64,000 nucleotides of DNA. Origin: Pyxidicoccus parkwaysis (lineage in GTDB: Bacteria > Myxococcota > Myxococcia > Myxococcales > Myxococcaceae). The position numbers and the translations under genes were made by a program. Below the pieces are notes generated by a model. It did no database searches. It was not told where the DNA came from and saw only the letters and a program-made list of their open reading frames with translations. This document shows positions 16,794 to 25,182 of this stretch, piece by piece. The stretch is taken from the NCBI RefSeq assembly GCF_017301735.1, contig NZ_CP071090.1, positions 5,880,001 to 5,944,000 on the forward strand, written 5' to 3'. Each line of letters starts with the position of its first letter. Positions within the stretch are counted from its first letter, which is position 1.

Positions 16794-17567
16794 ATGCTCT
16801 CGTTCGCACTGATTTCCCAGCTCATCGGCCTGAGCAGCGCGTCCGGCACGCGCGCGGGCGGAAGCCTGCTGCTGGTGGGCCTGGCCGCGCACTTCCAATT
16901 CCTCACCCTGCCCCCGGAGATGGCGTGGATGGCCACGCCCGAGGCCCTGGCCATCTTCATCACCCTGCTGGCCTTCGAGATGTACACGCAGCGGGACGGT
17001 GACTTGCGCATGTTCCTGGGGACGGCGCAGCTCGCGCTGAGCGCGGGCAGCGGGGCCATGGTGGCGCTGGCGTCCGCGGGCATGCGGACGGGGCAATTGC
17101 CGCCCTGGGCCGTCGGCGTGGTGGGCGCGGGCATCGCGTTGGCGACGCTGACGATGCGGCAGAGGCTGGCGCGGAGCGTGGACCAGTTGGAGTCCGAGCT
17201 GTTCCACCCGTACCGGTGGCTCATGCGCGCGGAGGACTGCCTCGCGCTGGGGCTGGCCGCGGCGGCGCTGCTGTGGGCTCCGCTGGCGCTGGCCCTGGTG
17301 TTGATGTTCACCGTGGGGAGCGTGGTGGCGGGAGTCCTGGCGCGGCGTCTCGAGGCACGCTCGCGGCGGCCGTGTCCGGCGGGCTGTGGTGCATCCATCC
17401 GCGAGGAGGCCTCGCGCTGTCCGAAGTGCCGGGCGGATGTGCCCGTGGCGGTGACGCTGGACCTGCGGCTCGGAGGCCGTGCGAGGGATGTGATTCGCCA
17501 GACGCTGGACTCTGAGCTGCCCGGCCTCCGCGAAGCGCCCGAACGCCGCGTGGCGGGCAAGCGATAG
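16794..17567 (+). CDS. DUF4126-like membrane protein with C-terminal zinc ribbon
   Basis: 257 aa. The first 190 residues contain several hydrophobic helices starting with MLSFALISQLIGLSSASGTR, resembling the DUF4126 family of small multipass proteins. The last 75 residues are a soluble zinc ribbon CPAGCGASIREEASRCPKCR plus a basic tail. It is coupled to the zinc-ribbon gene upstream (3-bp gap). Its final 88 codons reappear almost unchanged at 21249-21530 as part of a tandem duplication. The 3' end also resembles the 57-bp repeats that follow it. Function unknown. Confidence 0.78.
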   Translation: MLSFALISQLIGLSSASGTRAGGSLLLVGLAAHFQFLTLPPEMAWMATPEALAIFITLLAFEMYTQRDGDLRMFLGTAQLALSAGSGAMVALASAGMRTGQLPPWAVGVVGAGIALATLTMRQRLARSVDQLESELFHPYRWLMRAEDCLALGLAAAALLWAPLALALVLMFTVGSVVAGVLARRLEARSRRPCPAGCGASIREEASRCPKCRADVPVAVTLDLRLGGRARDVIRQTLDSELPGLREAPERRVAGKR

Positions 17568-17592
17568 CCCCTCCGAGTCTCATCCCGAAATC

Positions 17593-17833
17593 GCAACGAC
17601 GTTGCGTGGCGAGCAAGCGGTAGGCACCGCCGAAACCCGCCCTTGAACCGCAACAGCGCTGCATCAAGCGCAAGCGACCATCGCCGCAAGAGCCCGCCCC
17701 GGAACCGCAATAGAGTTGCGTATTCGAGGACGGCCTGATGTCGCCGTCCTTTGCCCGGAAATTGCAATGGCATTGCCTGGCGAGCGGGCAGCGGCCCGGC
17801 TGATTTTCTCGCCACGAATCGCCATGGCGTCGC
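17593..17833. repeat. Array of imperfect palindromes, exact 57-bp period
   Basis: Five units begin at 17593, 17650, 17707, 17764 and 17821, each exactly 57 bp apart and each opening with a 13-base near-palindrome (GCAACGACGTTGC, GCAACAGCGCTGC, GCAATAGAGTTGC, GCAATGGCATTGC, GCCATGGCGTCGC). The sequence between is poorly conserved except for a C/G-rich end before the next palindrome. A related GCAACTGTGTTGT lies at 17974, just before the big gene. No protein-coding gene is supported in 17568-18022. Read on the minus strand the period equals 19 codons and stays open. Confidence 0.85.
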
Positions 17834-18022
17834 GCACAAACCCGCCGGGTGGAGCGCGGGCTCATCTCGAGAGAGCGCGCATGCACCGGCACATGCTCCG
17901 CACGGCTTCGCGGACACGGACTCCCTGGCGGGTCGGAATCAGGAAAAAACCGCAAGTCAGCTTGAACCCAAATGCAACTGTGTTGTCCTTGTCCCGAGCA
18001 CCCCATCAGGACAGGAGCACCC

Positions 18023-21000
18023 GTGAATCGTCGCTCGTTGCGTTTCGTTCCCCTCTTATTCCTTCTCGGCTCTGGCGCTTCCGCGGAGACACTTTCCACG
18101 GAGACCTTGCCCTTCTCACCCCAGCAGGTGATTCAGCAGGTCCAACTCTCCTTCCGCCCCGACGGCGCAGGCTTCTCCGGCGGGCATCGCACCTATCGAG
18201 TCACACACACCGAAGGCCAGCTCACCGTCTCGCCGCTGGCATCCCGAGTCGACCCGGCGGAGCCGCGCCGCGGCGGCCTCACCTTCGGAGCCACACAGGT
18301 GAGGCGAGGTGCTCGGGCGCTCCGCCTGGGCACGCCGCACACGGGCGTAGCCTCCGACGGCTCGCTGCACGTGCAGCGTGGCGTGGTGGAGGAACAGCTC
18401 CGCAACGGGCAGGACGGTGTGGAGCAGTCGTGGCGCTTCCCCACCCTCCCCGCCGGGCGCGGCCCGTTGAGCGTGCGCGTGCCCGTGCGCGGGCTCGCGT
18501 ACCAGAGCGCGACGGCGGGCGGCCTGCACTTCTCCGACGCGGCCACGGGCGCGGGACTTCGCTACGGCATGGGCACGTGGATTGATGCCACCGGCAAGCG
18601 CACCGAGGTGACGCCGACGTTCCAGGACGGCGCCATCGTCCTCACCGTCCCGGAAGAGACGCTGAAGGCCAGTGCCTTCCCGGCGGTGCTGGACCCCGTC
18701 ATCGGGCCGGAGTTCGGCATCGACCAGCCCGTGATGGCCGTGGAGCCGGGCGACCAGGAGGCTCCGGAGGTCGCCACCGACGGAACGAACTTCCTGGTGA
18801 CGTGGACGGACAGGCGCGGCCCGTGGTCGGAGGACTGGGCCACGCGGGTGACACCGGACGGCACCGTGCTGGACCCCAGTGGCTTCAAGCTTCCCAGCAG
18901 CTCTTGCGGCATGGGCAGCCTGAGCTACGGCGGGGGCTATTACGTCGTCGCCTGCCCGTACAACATGTACCGCATCACTCCCGAGGGGCAGGTGGTGGAT
19001 ACCACGCCCATCGAGTTCTACTCGCCGAACCGCGGCTATCCCTCGGCCATCGCCTTCAACGGGACGAACTTCCTCATCACCTGGGTGAAGCCGGGCGGCA
19101 GCGGTAGCGGTGGGCTCTACGCAATCATGGTCTCGCCCGCCGGCACCGTCGTGATGTCCGAGAAGCTCCTGTCGCAGTACAACATCGTCTACGACGTGGA
19201 CGTCACCGCCGTCGGCACCTCGTTCCGTGTCGTCTACACGCAGGCGGGCGACAACATGCTCTCCCGGGTGGTGGATGCCAACGGCAACCTGGGCCCGATT
19301 CGGCAGGAGCTCTACGGCATCAGCACGGGCCAGGCCCGCTACCCGGCTGTCGCCAGCAACGGACAGGACTACGCCATCGTCTACCAGTATGGCGACATGT
19401 TCGCGAACACCAGCCAGTACATCGGCGGCATGCTCAACCGGGCGGATGGCGGCGTCCGCAGCTACACCGTGAGCAGCGCCACGAAGCAACTGCGCCCCGA
19501 CATCGCCTGGCTGCCGGCAGCGGACTCGTACGGTGTCGTCTGGACGAACACGCGAAACAACAGCACCGACTACACCGAGATTCAGAGCGCGTGGCTGAAG
19601 CCCGACGCGGGCGTCATCGCGAATGGCCGGGTCAGCCCCGCGCTGAGCGGCCACATCCAGGGACACCCCCGCATCGCGGCGGGCCCCAACGGCAGTCTGG
19701 TGGTGTGGGACCGGAAGACGCAGGCCGCGGGAATGGACGTGCTCGGCCGGGCACTGGACGGCACGGTGTCGAAGGCGCTCAGCACCAGCTTCAACTCGCA
19801 GACCGAGCCCACCATCGCGTCGAGCCCCGACGGTTACTTCGTCGTGTGGCAGGACAGCCGGCGCCACGTGGAGCAGCTCGCGGACCTCTACGGGGCGCGG
19901 CTCAGCCCGACGGGAGAGGTGCTGAACGCGTCGGGTATCGCCATCGCCACGTCGATATGGGACGAGGTGGCACCGGTGGCGGCCTGGAATGGCACGGACT
20001 GGCTGGTGGCGTGGGTCGAGCGGGGAGGCTCGTTGCCCGCGGAGGTGCGGGCGCGGCGCGTCTCGTCCACGGGGCAGTGGGTGGACACCGTGCCGCTCAC
20101 GCTGGGAATCTCGAGCAACTGGAGCCAGCCCGCGGCCGCGAGTGGCAACGCGGGCGCGGTGGTGACGTGGGTGGGCAACACCCCGAATGGTGGCATCCAG
20201 GCCACCCTGGTCCGGGGTGATGGCGGCGTGACGGTGCTGGGCTCGCTGCCCACGGATGGCGGAGCCAACCTGCCCACCGTGGCCGGCAATGCCACCCAGT
20301 ACCTGGTGGCGTGGCAGGACAATGGCGTGCTCAAGGCGCAGCGGTTCAACTCGCAGGGCGTGGCACAGGGCGGCCGGTTCGATGCAGGAACGGGCACGCT
20401 GGCCTCAGCGGCCAGCGACGGCACGGACTTCCTCGTCACCTCCGCGCAGAACGTGGTGTCGAACACCGCGGACATCCGAGCGACGCGCATCTCCGCCACG
20501 GGCCAGGTCGCGAGCACGTCGGCGCTCCTGGGCAAGGCGGCGGGGTACAACCTGCGCTCGACGGTCGTCTGGGATGGGACGAACTACCTCGTCGGGTGGC
20601 GCAAGTACGGCTCGAGCCTCGTCTCCTCCGCGCTGCTCTACCAGGCGGCCCGGGTGAATCGCGATGGCGGCGTGGTCGACACGACGCCGTTCACGCTCTT
20701 CGCGCCCGAGCTGACGCGGGATGAGGACGTTGACGACTATGGAAGGCTGGGGCTGGCCACGATGGGAGACGGCACGTGGGTCGGCGTGACGTCGCGGCTG
20801 GAGGTCGATGCCGGCTTCTACGCACAGCGACTGCGGGCGCGGATGGGTGACTCGCGAGTGGCGCTCCAGGCGAATGGCGCTGGCGGCACGAGCGAGCTCC
20901 CGGGCGATGCGGTGGCGCTTCACGAAGCGCTGCTGGAGGACTCGCTCGCGGGTGCCCCAATGACGCCAGATGAGACCGCGCAAGCCTCCGACACAGACCT

Positions 21001-21175
21001 GCTCGCGCCTTCCTCGCTGGATGAGGGAGGCCCCACGGAAGCGGCCTTCGCTGGCGAGCGCCGTGCTGGCGAAGAGGGTGGCGGGTGCAGCGCGGCCGGT
21101 GGCGGTGCGCCGTGGCTGCTGCTCGCGGCGCTCGGCCTTACGCGGGGGCTCCGGCGGCGTCAGGAGATTCGCTGA
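18023..21175 (+). CDS. Giant secreted beta-repeat protein with MYXO-CTERM-like tail, copy 1
   Basis: 1050 aa from the GTG at 18023 (AGGACAGGAG upstream); the open frame from 17972 would precede the signal peptide. It starts VNRRSLRFVPLLFLLGSGAS with cleavage near ASAET. After a 230-aa N-terminal region, the body repeats a blade-like unit of about 45-55 aa marked by DGTNFLVTW, NGTNFLITW, NGQDYAIVY, NGTDWLVAW, DGTNYLVGW, suggesting one or two beta-propellers. The last 35 residues are a Cys followed by a hydrophobic helix and arginines (GCSAAGGGAPWLLLAALGLT then RGLRRR), the layout of the MYXO-CTERM sorting signal for outer-surface anchoring. Probable surface protein. Its paralogue is 21928-25029. 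Confidence 0.88.
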   Translation: MNRRSLRFVPLLFLLGSGASAETLSTETLPFSPQQVIQQVQLSFRPDGAGFSGGHRTYRVTHTEGQLTVSPLASRVDPAEPRRGGLTFGATQVRRGARALRLGTPHTGVASDGSLHVQRGVVEEQLRNGQDGVEQSWRFPTLPAGRGPLSVRVPVRGLAYQSATAGGLHFSDAATGAGLRYGMGTWIDATGKRTEVTPTFQDGAIVLTVPEETLKASAFPAVLDPVIGPEFGIDQPVMAVEPGDQEAPEVATDGTNFLVTWTDRRGPWSEDWATRVTPDGTVLDPSGFKLPSSSCGMGSLSYGGGYYVVACPYNMYRITPEGQVVDTTPIEFYSPNRGYPSAIAFNGTNFLITWVKPGGSGSGGLYAIMVSPAGTVVMSEKLLSQYNIVYDVDVTAVGTSFRVVYTQAGDNMLSRVVDANGNLGPIRQELYGISTGQARYPAVASNGQDYAIVYQYGDMFANTSQYIGGMLNRADGGVRSYTVSSATKQLRPDIAWLPAADSYGVVWTNTRNNSTDYTEIQSAWLKPDAGVIANGRVSPALSGHIQGHPRIAAGPNGSLVVWDRKTQAAGMDVLGRALDGTVSKALSTSFNSQTEPTIASSPDGYFVVWQDSRRHVEQLADLYGARLSPTGEVLNASGIAIATSIWDEVAPVAAWNGTDWLVAWVERGGSLPAEVRARRVSSTGQWVDTVPLTLGISSNWSQPAAASGNAGAVVTWVGNTPNGGIQATLVRGDGGVTVLGSLPTDGGANLPTVAGNATQYLVAWQDNGVLKAQRFNSQGVAQGGRFDAGTGTLASAASDGTDFLVTSAQNVVSNTADIRATRISATGQVASTSALLGKAAGYNLRSTVVWDGTNYLVGWRKYGSSLVSSALLYQAARVNRDGGVVDTTPFTLFAPELTRDEDVDDYGRLGLATMGDGTWVGVTSRLEVDAGFYAQRLRARMGDSRVALQANGAGGTSELPGDAVALHEALLEDSLAGAPMTPDETAQASDTDLLAPSSLDEGGPTEAAFAGERRAGEEGGGCSAAGGGAPWLLLAALGLTRGLRRRQEIR

Positions 21176-21220
21176 GCATCTGGCCCAGACTGCCCAGCGA
21201 ATGATGCCGGCATGAAGGCA

Positions 21221-21259
21221 GCTCGTCGCGTGGCGCCAACTTGGAACCATGCGACGAGC
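21221..21259 (+). terminator. Long-stem hairpin after copy 1
   Basis: GCTCGTCGCGTGG and CCATGCGACGAGC pair over 13 positions with one mismatch, 45 bp after the stop of the first giant gene. It partly overlaps the start of the truncated zinc-ribbon reading frame. Confidence 0.55.
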
Positions 21260-21530
21260 ATTGATGATGTTCACCGTGGGAAGCGTGGTGGCGGGAGTCC
21301 TGGCGCGGCGTCTCGAGGCGCGCTCGCGGCGGCCGTGTCCGGCGGGCTGTAATGCATCCATCCGCGAGGAGGCCTCGCGCTGTCCGAAGTGCCGGGCGGA
21401 TGTGCCCGTGGCGGTGAGGCTGGACCTGCGGCTCGGAGGCCGTGCGAGGGATGTGATTCGCCAGACGCTGGCCTCTGAGCTGCCCGGCCTCAGCGACGCG
21501 CCCGAACGCCGCGTGTCGGGCAAGCGGTAG
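21249..21530 (+). pseudogene. Truncated zinc-ribbon tail of the DUF4126-like gene (duplication remnant)
   Basis: Open for 93 aa from the ATG at 21249. From residue 7 it copies the last 88 residues of the 16794-17567 product with few changes, including both zinc-ligand pairs CPAGC and CPKC, but all transmembrane helices are missing. It begins exactly where the tandem duplication begins. The ATG lies inside a hairpin and there is no good ribosome site, so it is probably not expressed, although a free zinc-ribbon peptide is possible. Confidence 0.7.
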
Positions 21531-21556
21531 TCACCGCCGAGTCTCGTCCCGGAATC

Positions 21557-21739
21557 ACAGCAGCGTTGCGCGGCGGGCAAGCGGTGGTCGCCGCGGAAGC
21601 CCGTCCCCAGAATGGCAACAGTGTTGCACTTCCTGGGAACGGCGGACGCGGCGGCCCTGCCCGGAACTTGCAACGGCGCTGCGTAAATGGTCCGCAGCGC
21701 CCCGTCCGATTTTCGCGCAAGAAATCACAACGGCGTTGC
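21557..21739. repeat. Array of imperfect palindromes, second copy
   Basis: Four units start at 21557, 21615, 21670 and 21727 (spacings 58, 55, 57), with cores ACAGCAGCGTTGC, GCAACAGTGTTGC, GCAACGGCGCTGC and ACAACGGCGTTGC. A further GCAACTGTGTTGT lies at 21880, in the same place relative to the giant gene as in copy 1. No gene is supported in 21531-21927. Confidence 0.8.
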
Positions 21740-21927
21740 GCACAGACTTGCCAGGTGGAGCATGGGCTCACCATGCGAGAGCGCGCATGCACCGGAACAT
21801 GCTCCGCACAGCTTCACAGACACGCACTCCCTGGCAGGTTGGAACTCATGAAAAAGCAGTAAGTCGCTTGAACCCAAATGCAACTGTGTTGTCCTGTCCT
21901 GAGCACCCCATCAGGACAGGAGTACAC

Positions 21928-24900
21928 GTGAATCGTCGCTCGTTGCGTTTCGTTCCCCTCTTATTCCTTCTCGGCTCTGGCGCTTCCGCGGAGACACTTT
22001 CCACGGAGACATTGCCCTTCTCACCCCAGCAGGTGATTCAGCAGATACAACTCTCCTTCCGCCCCGACGGCGCAGGCTTCTCCGGCGGGCACCGCACCTA
22101 TCGAGTCACACACACCGAAGGCCAGCTCACCGTCTCGCCGCTGGCGTCCCGAATCGACCCGGCGGAGCCGCGCCGCGGTGGCCTCACCTTCGGGGCCACG
22201 CAGGTGATGCGAGGCCCCCGGACGCTCCGCCTGGGCTCACCGCGCACGGGGGTGGCGTCCGACGGCTCGCTGCACATGCAGCGCGGCCTCATGGAGGAAC
22301 AACTCCGCAACGGAGAGGAAGGCGTGGAGCAGTCGTGGCGCTTCCCGACTCTCCCCGCCGGGCGCGGGCCGTTGAGCGTGCGCGTGCCCGTGCGCGGACT
22401 GGCGTACCAGGGCACGACGGCCGGCGGCCTGCACTTCTCCGACGCGTCCACGGGCGCGGGGCTCCGCTACGGCACGGGCACGTGGATTGACGCCACCGGC
22501 AAGCGTACCCAGGTGACGCCGACGTACCAGGACGGCGCCATCGTCCTCACCGTCCCGGAGGAGACGCTGAAGGCCAGTGCCTTCCCGGCGGTGTTGGACC
22601 CTGTCATCGGGCCGGAGTTCGGCATCGACCAGCCCGTCATCGCGGTGGAGCCATCAGACCAGCACACCCCGGAGGTCGCCACCGACGGGACGAACTTCCT
22701 GGTGATGTGGCTGGACACGCGCAGCGGCTTGACGGAGCAGTGGGCCACGCGGGTGACGCCGGATGGCACCGTGCTGGACCCCAGCGGCTTCGAGGTCCCC
22801 TACGTCCCGAACTGCGGCTACAACACGGTAACCTTCGGCGCGGGCAACTACGTCGTCGCCTGCTCGACGGGCATGGTGCGCATCACCCCCGAGGGCGTGG
22901 TGGTGGACCCTCAGCCCATCTCGTTCCACACGCCGCTCTCCGGCGGGTACGCGTCCATCGCCTTCAACGGGACGAACTTCCTCATCACCTGGCTCGACCT
23001 CGGCGGTAGCGGCACCGGCGCGCTCTACGGGATGATGGTCTCTCCCTCCGGCACCGTCGTGATGCCCCAGAAGCTCCTGTCGCAGTACTCCAACGGCGTC
23101 TACGAGGCGGACGTCACCGCCGTCGGCACCTCGTTCCGCGTGGTCTGGACGCTGGCGGCAGACCACATGTACTCCGTCGAGGTGGATGCCAACGGCAACG
23201 TGGGCCCCAGGGTGCGGGAGCTCTACGGCAGCAGCAGTGGCCAGGCGCGCTTCCCGGCAATTGCAAGCAACGGCGAGGACTACGCCATCGTCTACCAGTA
23301 TGGCGACGAGTTCGGAAAAGCCAGCACGTCCATCGGCGGAAGTCTTCGCCAGGCGGATGGCGGGACCAGCTCCTTCACCGTGAGCAACGTCGCGAAGCAG
23401 ATGCGCCCCGACATCGCCTGGATGCCGCGAGCGGGCGCGTATGGCGTCGTCTGGACGAACACGCGTAACAACAGCACCGACTACACCGAGATTCAAAGTG
23501 CGTGGCTGATGCCCGACGCGGGCGTCATCGCGAATGGCAGGATCAGCGCGGCGGTGAGCGGCTTCATGCAGGGCCACGCTCGCATCGCGGCGGGCCCGAG
23601 CGGAAGCCTGGTGGTGTGGGACCGGAAGCTCCAGGCCTCGGGAATCGACGTACTCGGCCGGGCGCTGGACGGCTTCGTGCCGGTGACGCTCAGCACCAGC
23701 GTCAACTCGCAGACCGCGCCCTCCGTCGCGGCGGGCCCCAACGGCTACTTCGTCGTGTGGAAGGACAGCCGGAGCCACGCGGGGCAGCTCTCGGACCTCT
23801 ACGGGGCGCGGCTCGGCCCGGCAGGAGAGGTGCTGAATGCGTCGGGCATCACCATTGCCACGACGGTTCGGGACGACGTGGCCCCGGTGGTGACCTGGAA
23901 TGGCACGGACTGGCTGGTGGCCTGGGTCGAACGGGGCGGCACGGGGAGCGTGCAGTTGCGAGCGCGGCGCGTCTCCGCTACGGGGCAGTGGGTGGACCTC
24001 GTGCCCCTCACGCTGGGGTCCGCGAGTTCCGGGAGCGAGCCTGCGGCCGCGCGGGGTAATGCGGGCGCAGTCGTCACCTGGGCGGGTGGCACCCAGGGGG
24101 GCGGCATCCAGGCCACCCTGGTCCAAAGTGATGGTGGCGTGACGGCGCTGGGCTCGCTGCCCACGGATGGTGGCGCAACGATGCCCACGGTGGCCGGCAA
24201 TACCACCCAGTACCTGGTGGCGTGGCAGGACAACGGCGTGCTCAAGGCGCAGCGGTTCAACTCGCAGGGCGTGGCACAGGGCGCACGGTTCGATGCCGGG
24301 ACGGGCACGCTGGCTTCGGTGGCCAGCGACGGCACGGACTTCCTCGTCACCTCCGCGCAGAACGTGGTGTCGAACACCGCGGACATCCGCGCGACCCGAA
24401 TCTCCGCCACGGGTCAGGTCGCGAGTTCCTCGGTGCTCGTCGGCCGCGCGACGACAGGCGACTTCCGCTCGGCTGTCGTCTGGGACGGGACGAACTACCT
24501 GGCCGCGTGGCGCTCATACAGTTCGAACGGCACGTACGGTGGGCGGCTCTACCAGGCGGCCCGCGTCAACCGGGATGGAGGCGTCGTCGATGCAACGCCC
24601 TTCACGCTCTTCGCGGCGTATCCGGAGCAGAAGCCGGACGTGGACGACTACAGCGAGTTGGGGCTGGCTTCGATGGGCGACGGCACGTGGCTCGGTGTGA
24701 CGTCGCGGCTGGAGCGCGACGCCGGCATCTACGCGCAGCGACTGCGGGCGCGGATGGGTGACTCACGGGTGGCGCTCCAGGCGAACGGCACCAGCGACAT
24801 GGCCGCCGAAGACACCACGAGCGGACTCCCGAGCGATGCGGTGGCTCCTGGCGAGGCGTTGCTGGAGGACGCGCTCGCGGGAGGAACCGAGGAAGCGGCC

Positions 24901-25029
24901 TTCGCGGGTGAGCGCCATCCCGGAGAAGGGGGTGCCGGGTGCAGCGCGGCCGGTGGTGGTGCGCCGTGGCTGCTGCTTGCGGCGCTCGGCCTCACTCGGG
25001 CGCTCCGGCGGCGTCAGGAGATTCGCTGA
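21928..25029 (+). CDS. Giant secreted beta-repeat protein with MYXO-CTERM-like tail, copy 2
   Basis: 1033 aa from the GTG at 21928 (GGACAGGAG upstream). Signal peptide identical to copy 1, VNRRSLRFVPLLFLLGSGAS. It has the same repeated DGTNFLVMW, NGTNFLITW, NGTDWLVAW, DGTNYLAAW blocks and the same Cys-helix-Arg tail (GCSAAGGGAPWLLLAALGLT). The N-terminal 250 residues barely differ from copy 1, whereas loops between the blades (for example residues about 290-330) have changed heavily, which suggests selection or recombination on surface-exposed parts. The frame stays open back to 21736 but that stretch is array sequence. Confidence 0.88.
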   Translation: MNRRSLRFVPLLFLLGSGASAETLSTETLPFSPQQVIQQIQLSFRPDGAGFSGGHRTYRVTHTEGQLTVSPLASRIDPAEPRRGGLTFGATQVMRGPRTLRLGSPRTGVASDGSLHMQRGLMEEQLRNGEEGVEQSWRFPTLPAGRGPLSVRVPVRGLAYQGTTAGGLHFSDASTGAGLRYGTGTWIDATGKRTQVTPTYQDGAIVLTVPEETLKASAFPAVLDPVIGPEFGIDQPVIAVEPSDQHTPEVATDGTNFLVMWLDTRSGLTEQWATRVTPDGTVLDPSGFEVPYVPNCGYNTVTFGAGNYVVACSTGMVRITPEGVVVDPQPISFHTPLSGGYASIAFNGTNFLITWLDLGGSGTGALYGMMVSPSGTVVMPQKLLSQYSNGVYEADVTAVGTSFRVVWTLAADHMYSVEVDANGNVGPRVRELYGSSSGQARFPAIASNGEDYAIVYQYGDEFGKASTSIGGSLRQADGGTSSFTVSNVAKQMRPDIAWMPRAGAYGVVWTNTRNNSTDYTEIQSAWLMPDAGVIANGRISAAVSGFMQGHARIAAGPSGSLVVWDRKLQASGIDVLGRALDGFVPVTLSTSVNSQTAPSVAAGPNGYFVVWKDSRSHAGQLSDLYGARLGPAGEVLNASGITIATTVRDDVAPVVTWNGTDWLVAWVERGGTGSVQLRARRVSATGQWVDLVPLTLGSASSGSEPAAARGNAGAVVTWAGGTQGGGIQATLVQSDGGVTALGSLPTDGGATMPTVAGNTTQYLVAWQDNGVLKAQRFNSQGVAQGARFDAGTGTLASVASDGTDFLVTSAQNVVSNTADIRATRISATGQVASSSVLVGRATTGDFRSAVVWDGTNYLAAWRSYSSNGTYGGRLYQAARVNRDGGVVDATPFTLFAAYPEQKPDVDDYSELGLASMGDGTWLGVTSRLERDAGIYAQRLRARMGDSRVALQANGTSDMAAEDTTSGLPSDAVAPGEALLEDALAGGTEEAAFAGERHPGEGGAGCSAAGGGAPWLLLAALGLTRALRRRQEIR

Positions 25030-25133
25030 GCATCTGGCTCAAACCGCACAGCGAATGATGCCGGCATGAAGGCGGTTCGTTGCGTGGCGCCCATCCAGTG
25101 CCACGCAAAGAGCATGAATGGCGGCAAGAGGTA

Positions 25134-25172
25134 GCTCGTCGCGTGGCGCTCTCACGGGGCCACGCGACGGGC
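25134..25172. terminator. Bidirectional hairpin between convergent genes
   Basis: GCTCGTCGCGTGGC and GCCACGCGACGGGC form a 14-bp stem with one mismatch around an 11-base loop, between the giant gene and the 3' end of the WD40 gene on the other strand. A smaller stem TTGCGTGGC / GCCACGCAA lies just before it. Confidence 0.65.
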
Positions 25173-25182
25173 TCCGGGTGGC

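Larger units (their letters stand above)
17303..21219 (+). repeat. Tandem duplication, copy 1
   Basis: From the zinc-ribbon tail of the DUF4126-like gene, through the palindrome array and the giant gene, to the shared tail ATGATGCCGGCATGAAGGC, this segment of about 3.9 kb matches 21266-25073. The signal-peptide regions and first 250 codons of the big genes are nearly identical; the middle has diverged. Confidence 0.9.
21266..25073 (+). repeat. Tandem duplication, copy 2
   Basis: Second copy of the unit at 17303-21219, about 100 bp shorter. The palindrome array has lost one unit and the zinc-ribbon gene is only a tail, so this copy is the derived one. Confidence 0.9.

Noticed and set aside
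16604..17917. 437-aa minus-strand frame with 19-aa repeats across the array (similar one at 20405-21673)
   Set aside because: Runs through the DUF4126-like gene and array; no start site or signal. Kept only as an observation on the repeat period.
17593..21739. CRISPR array
   Set aside because: Repeats are imperfect and tandem, with related sequence between the palindromes rather than unique spacers; no cas genes.
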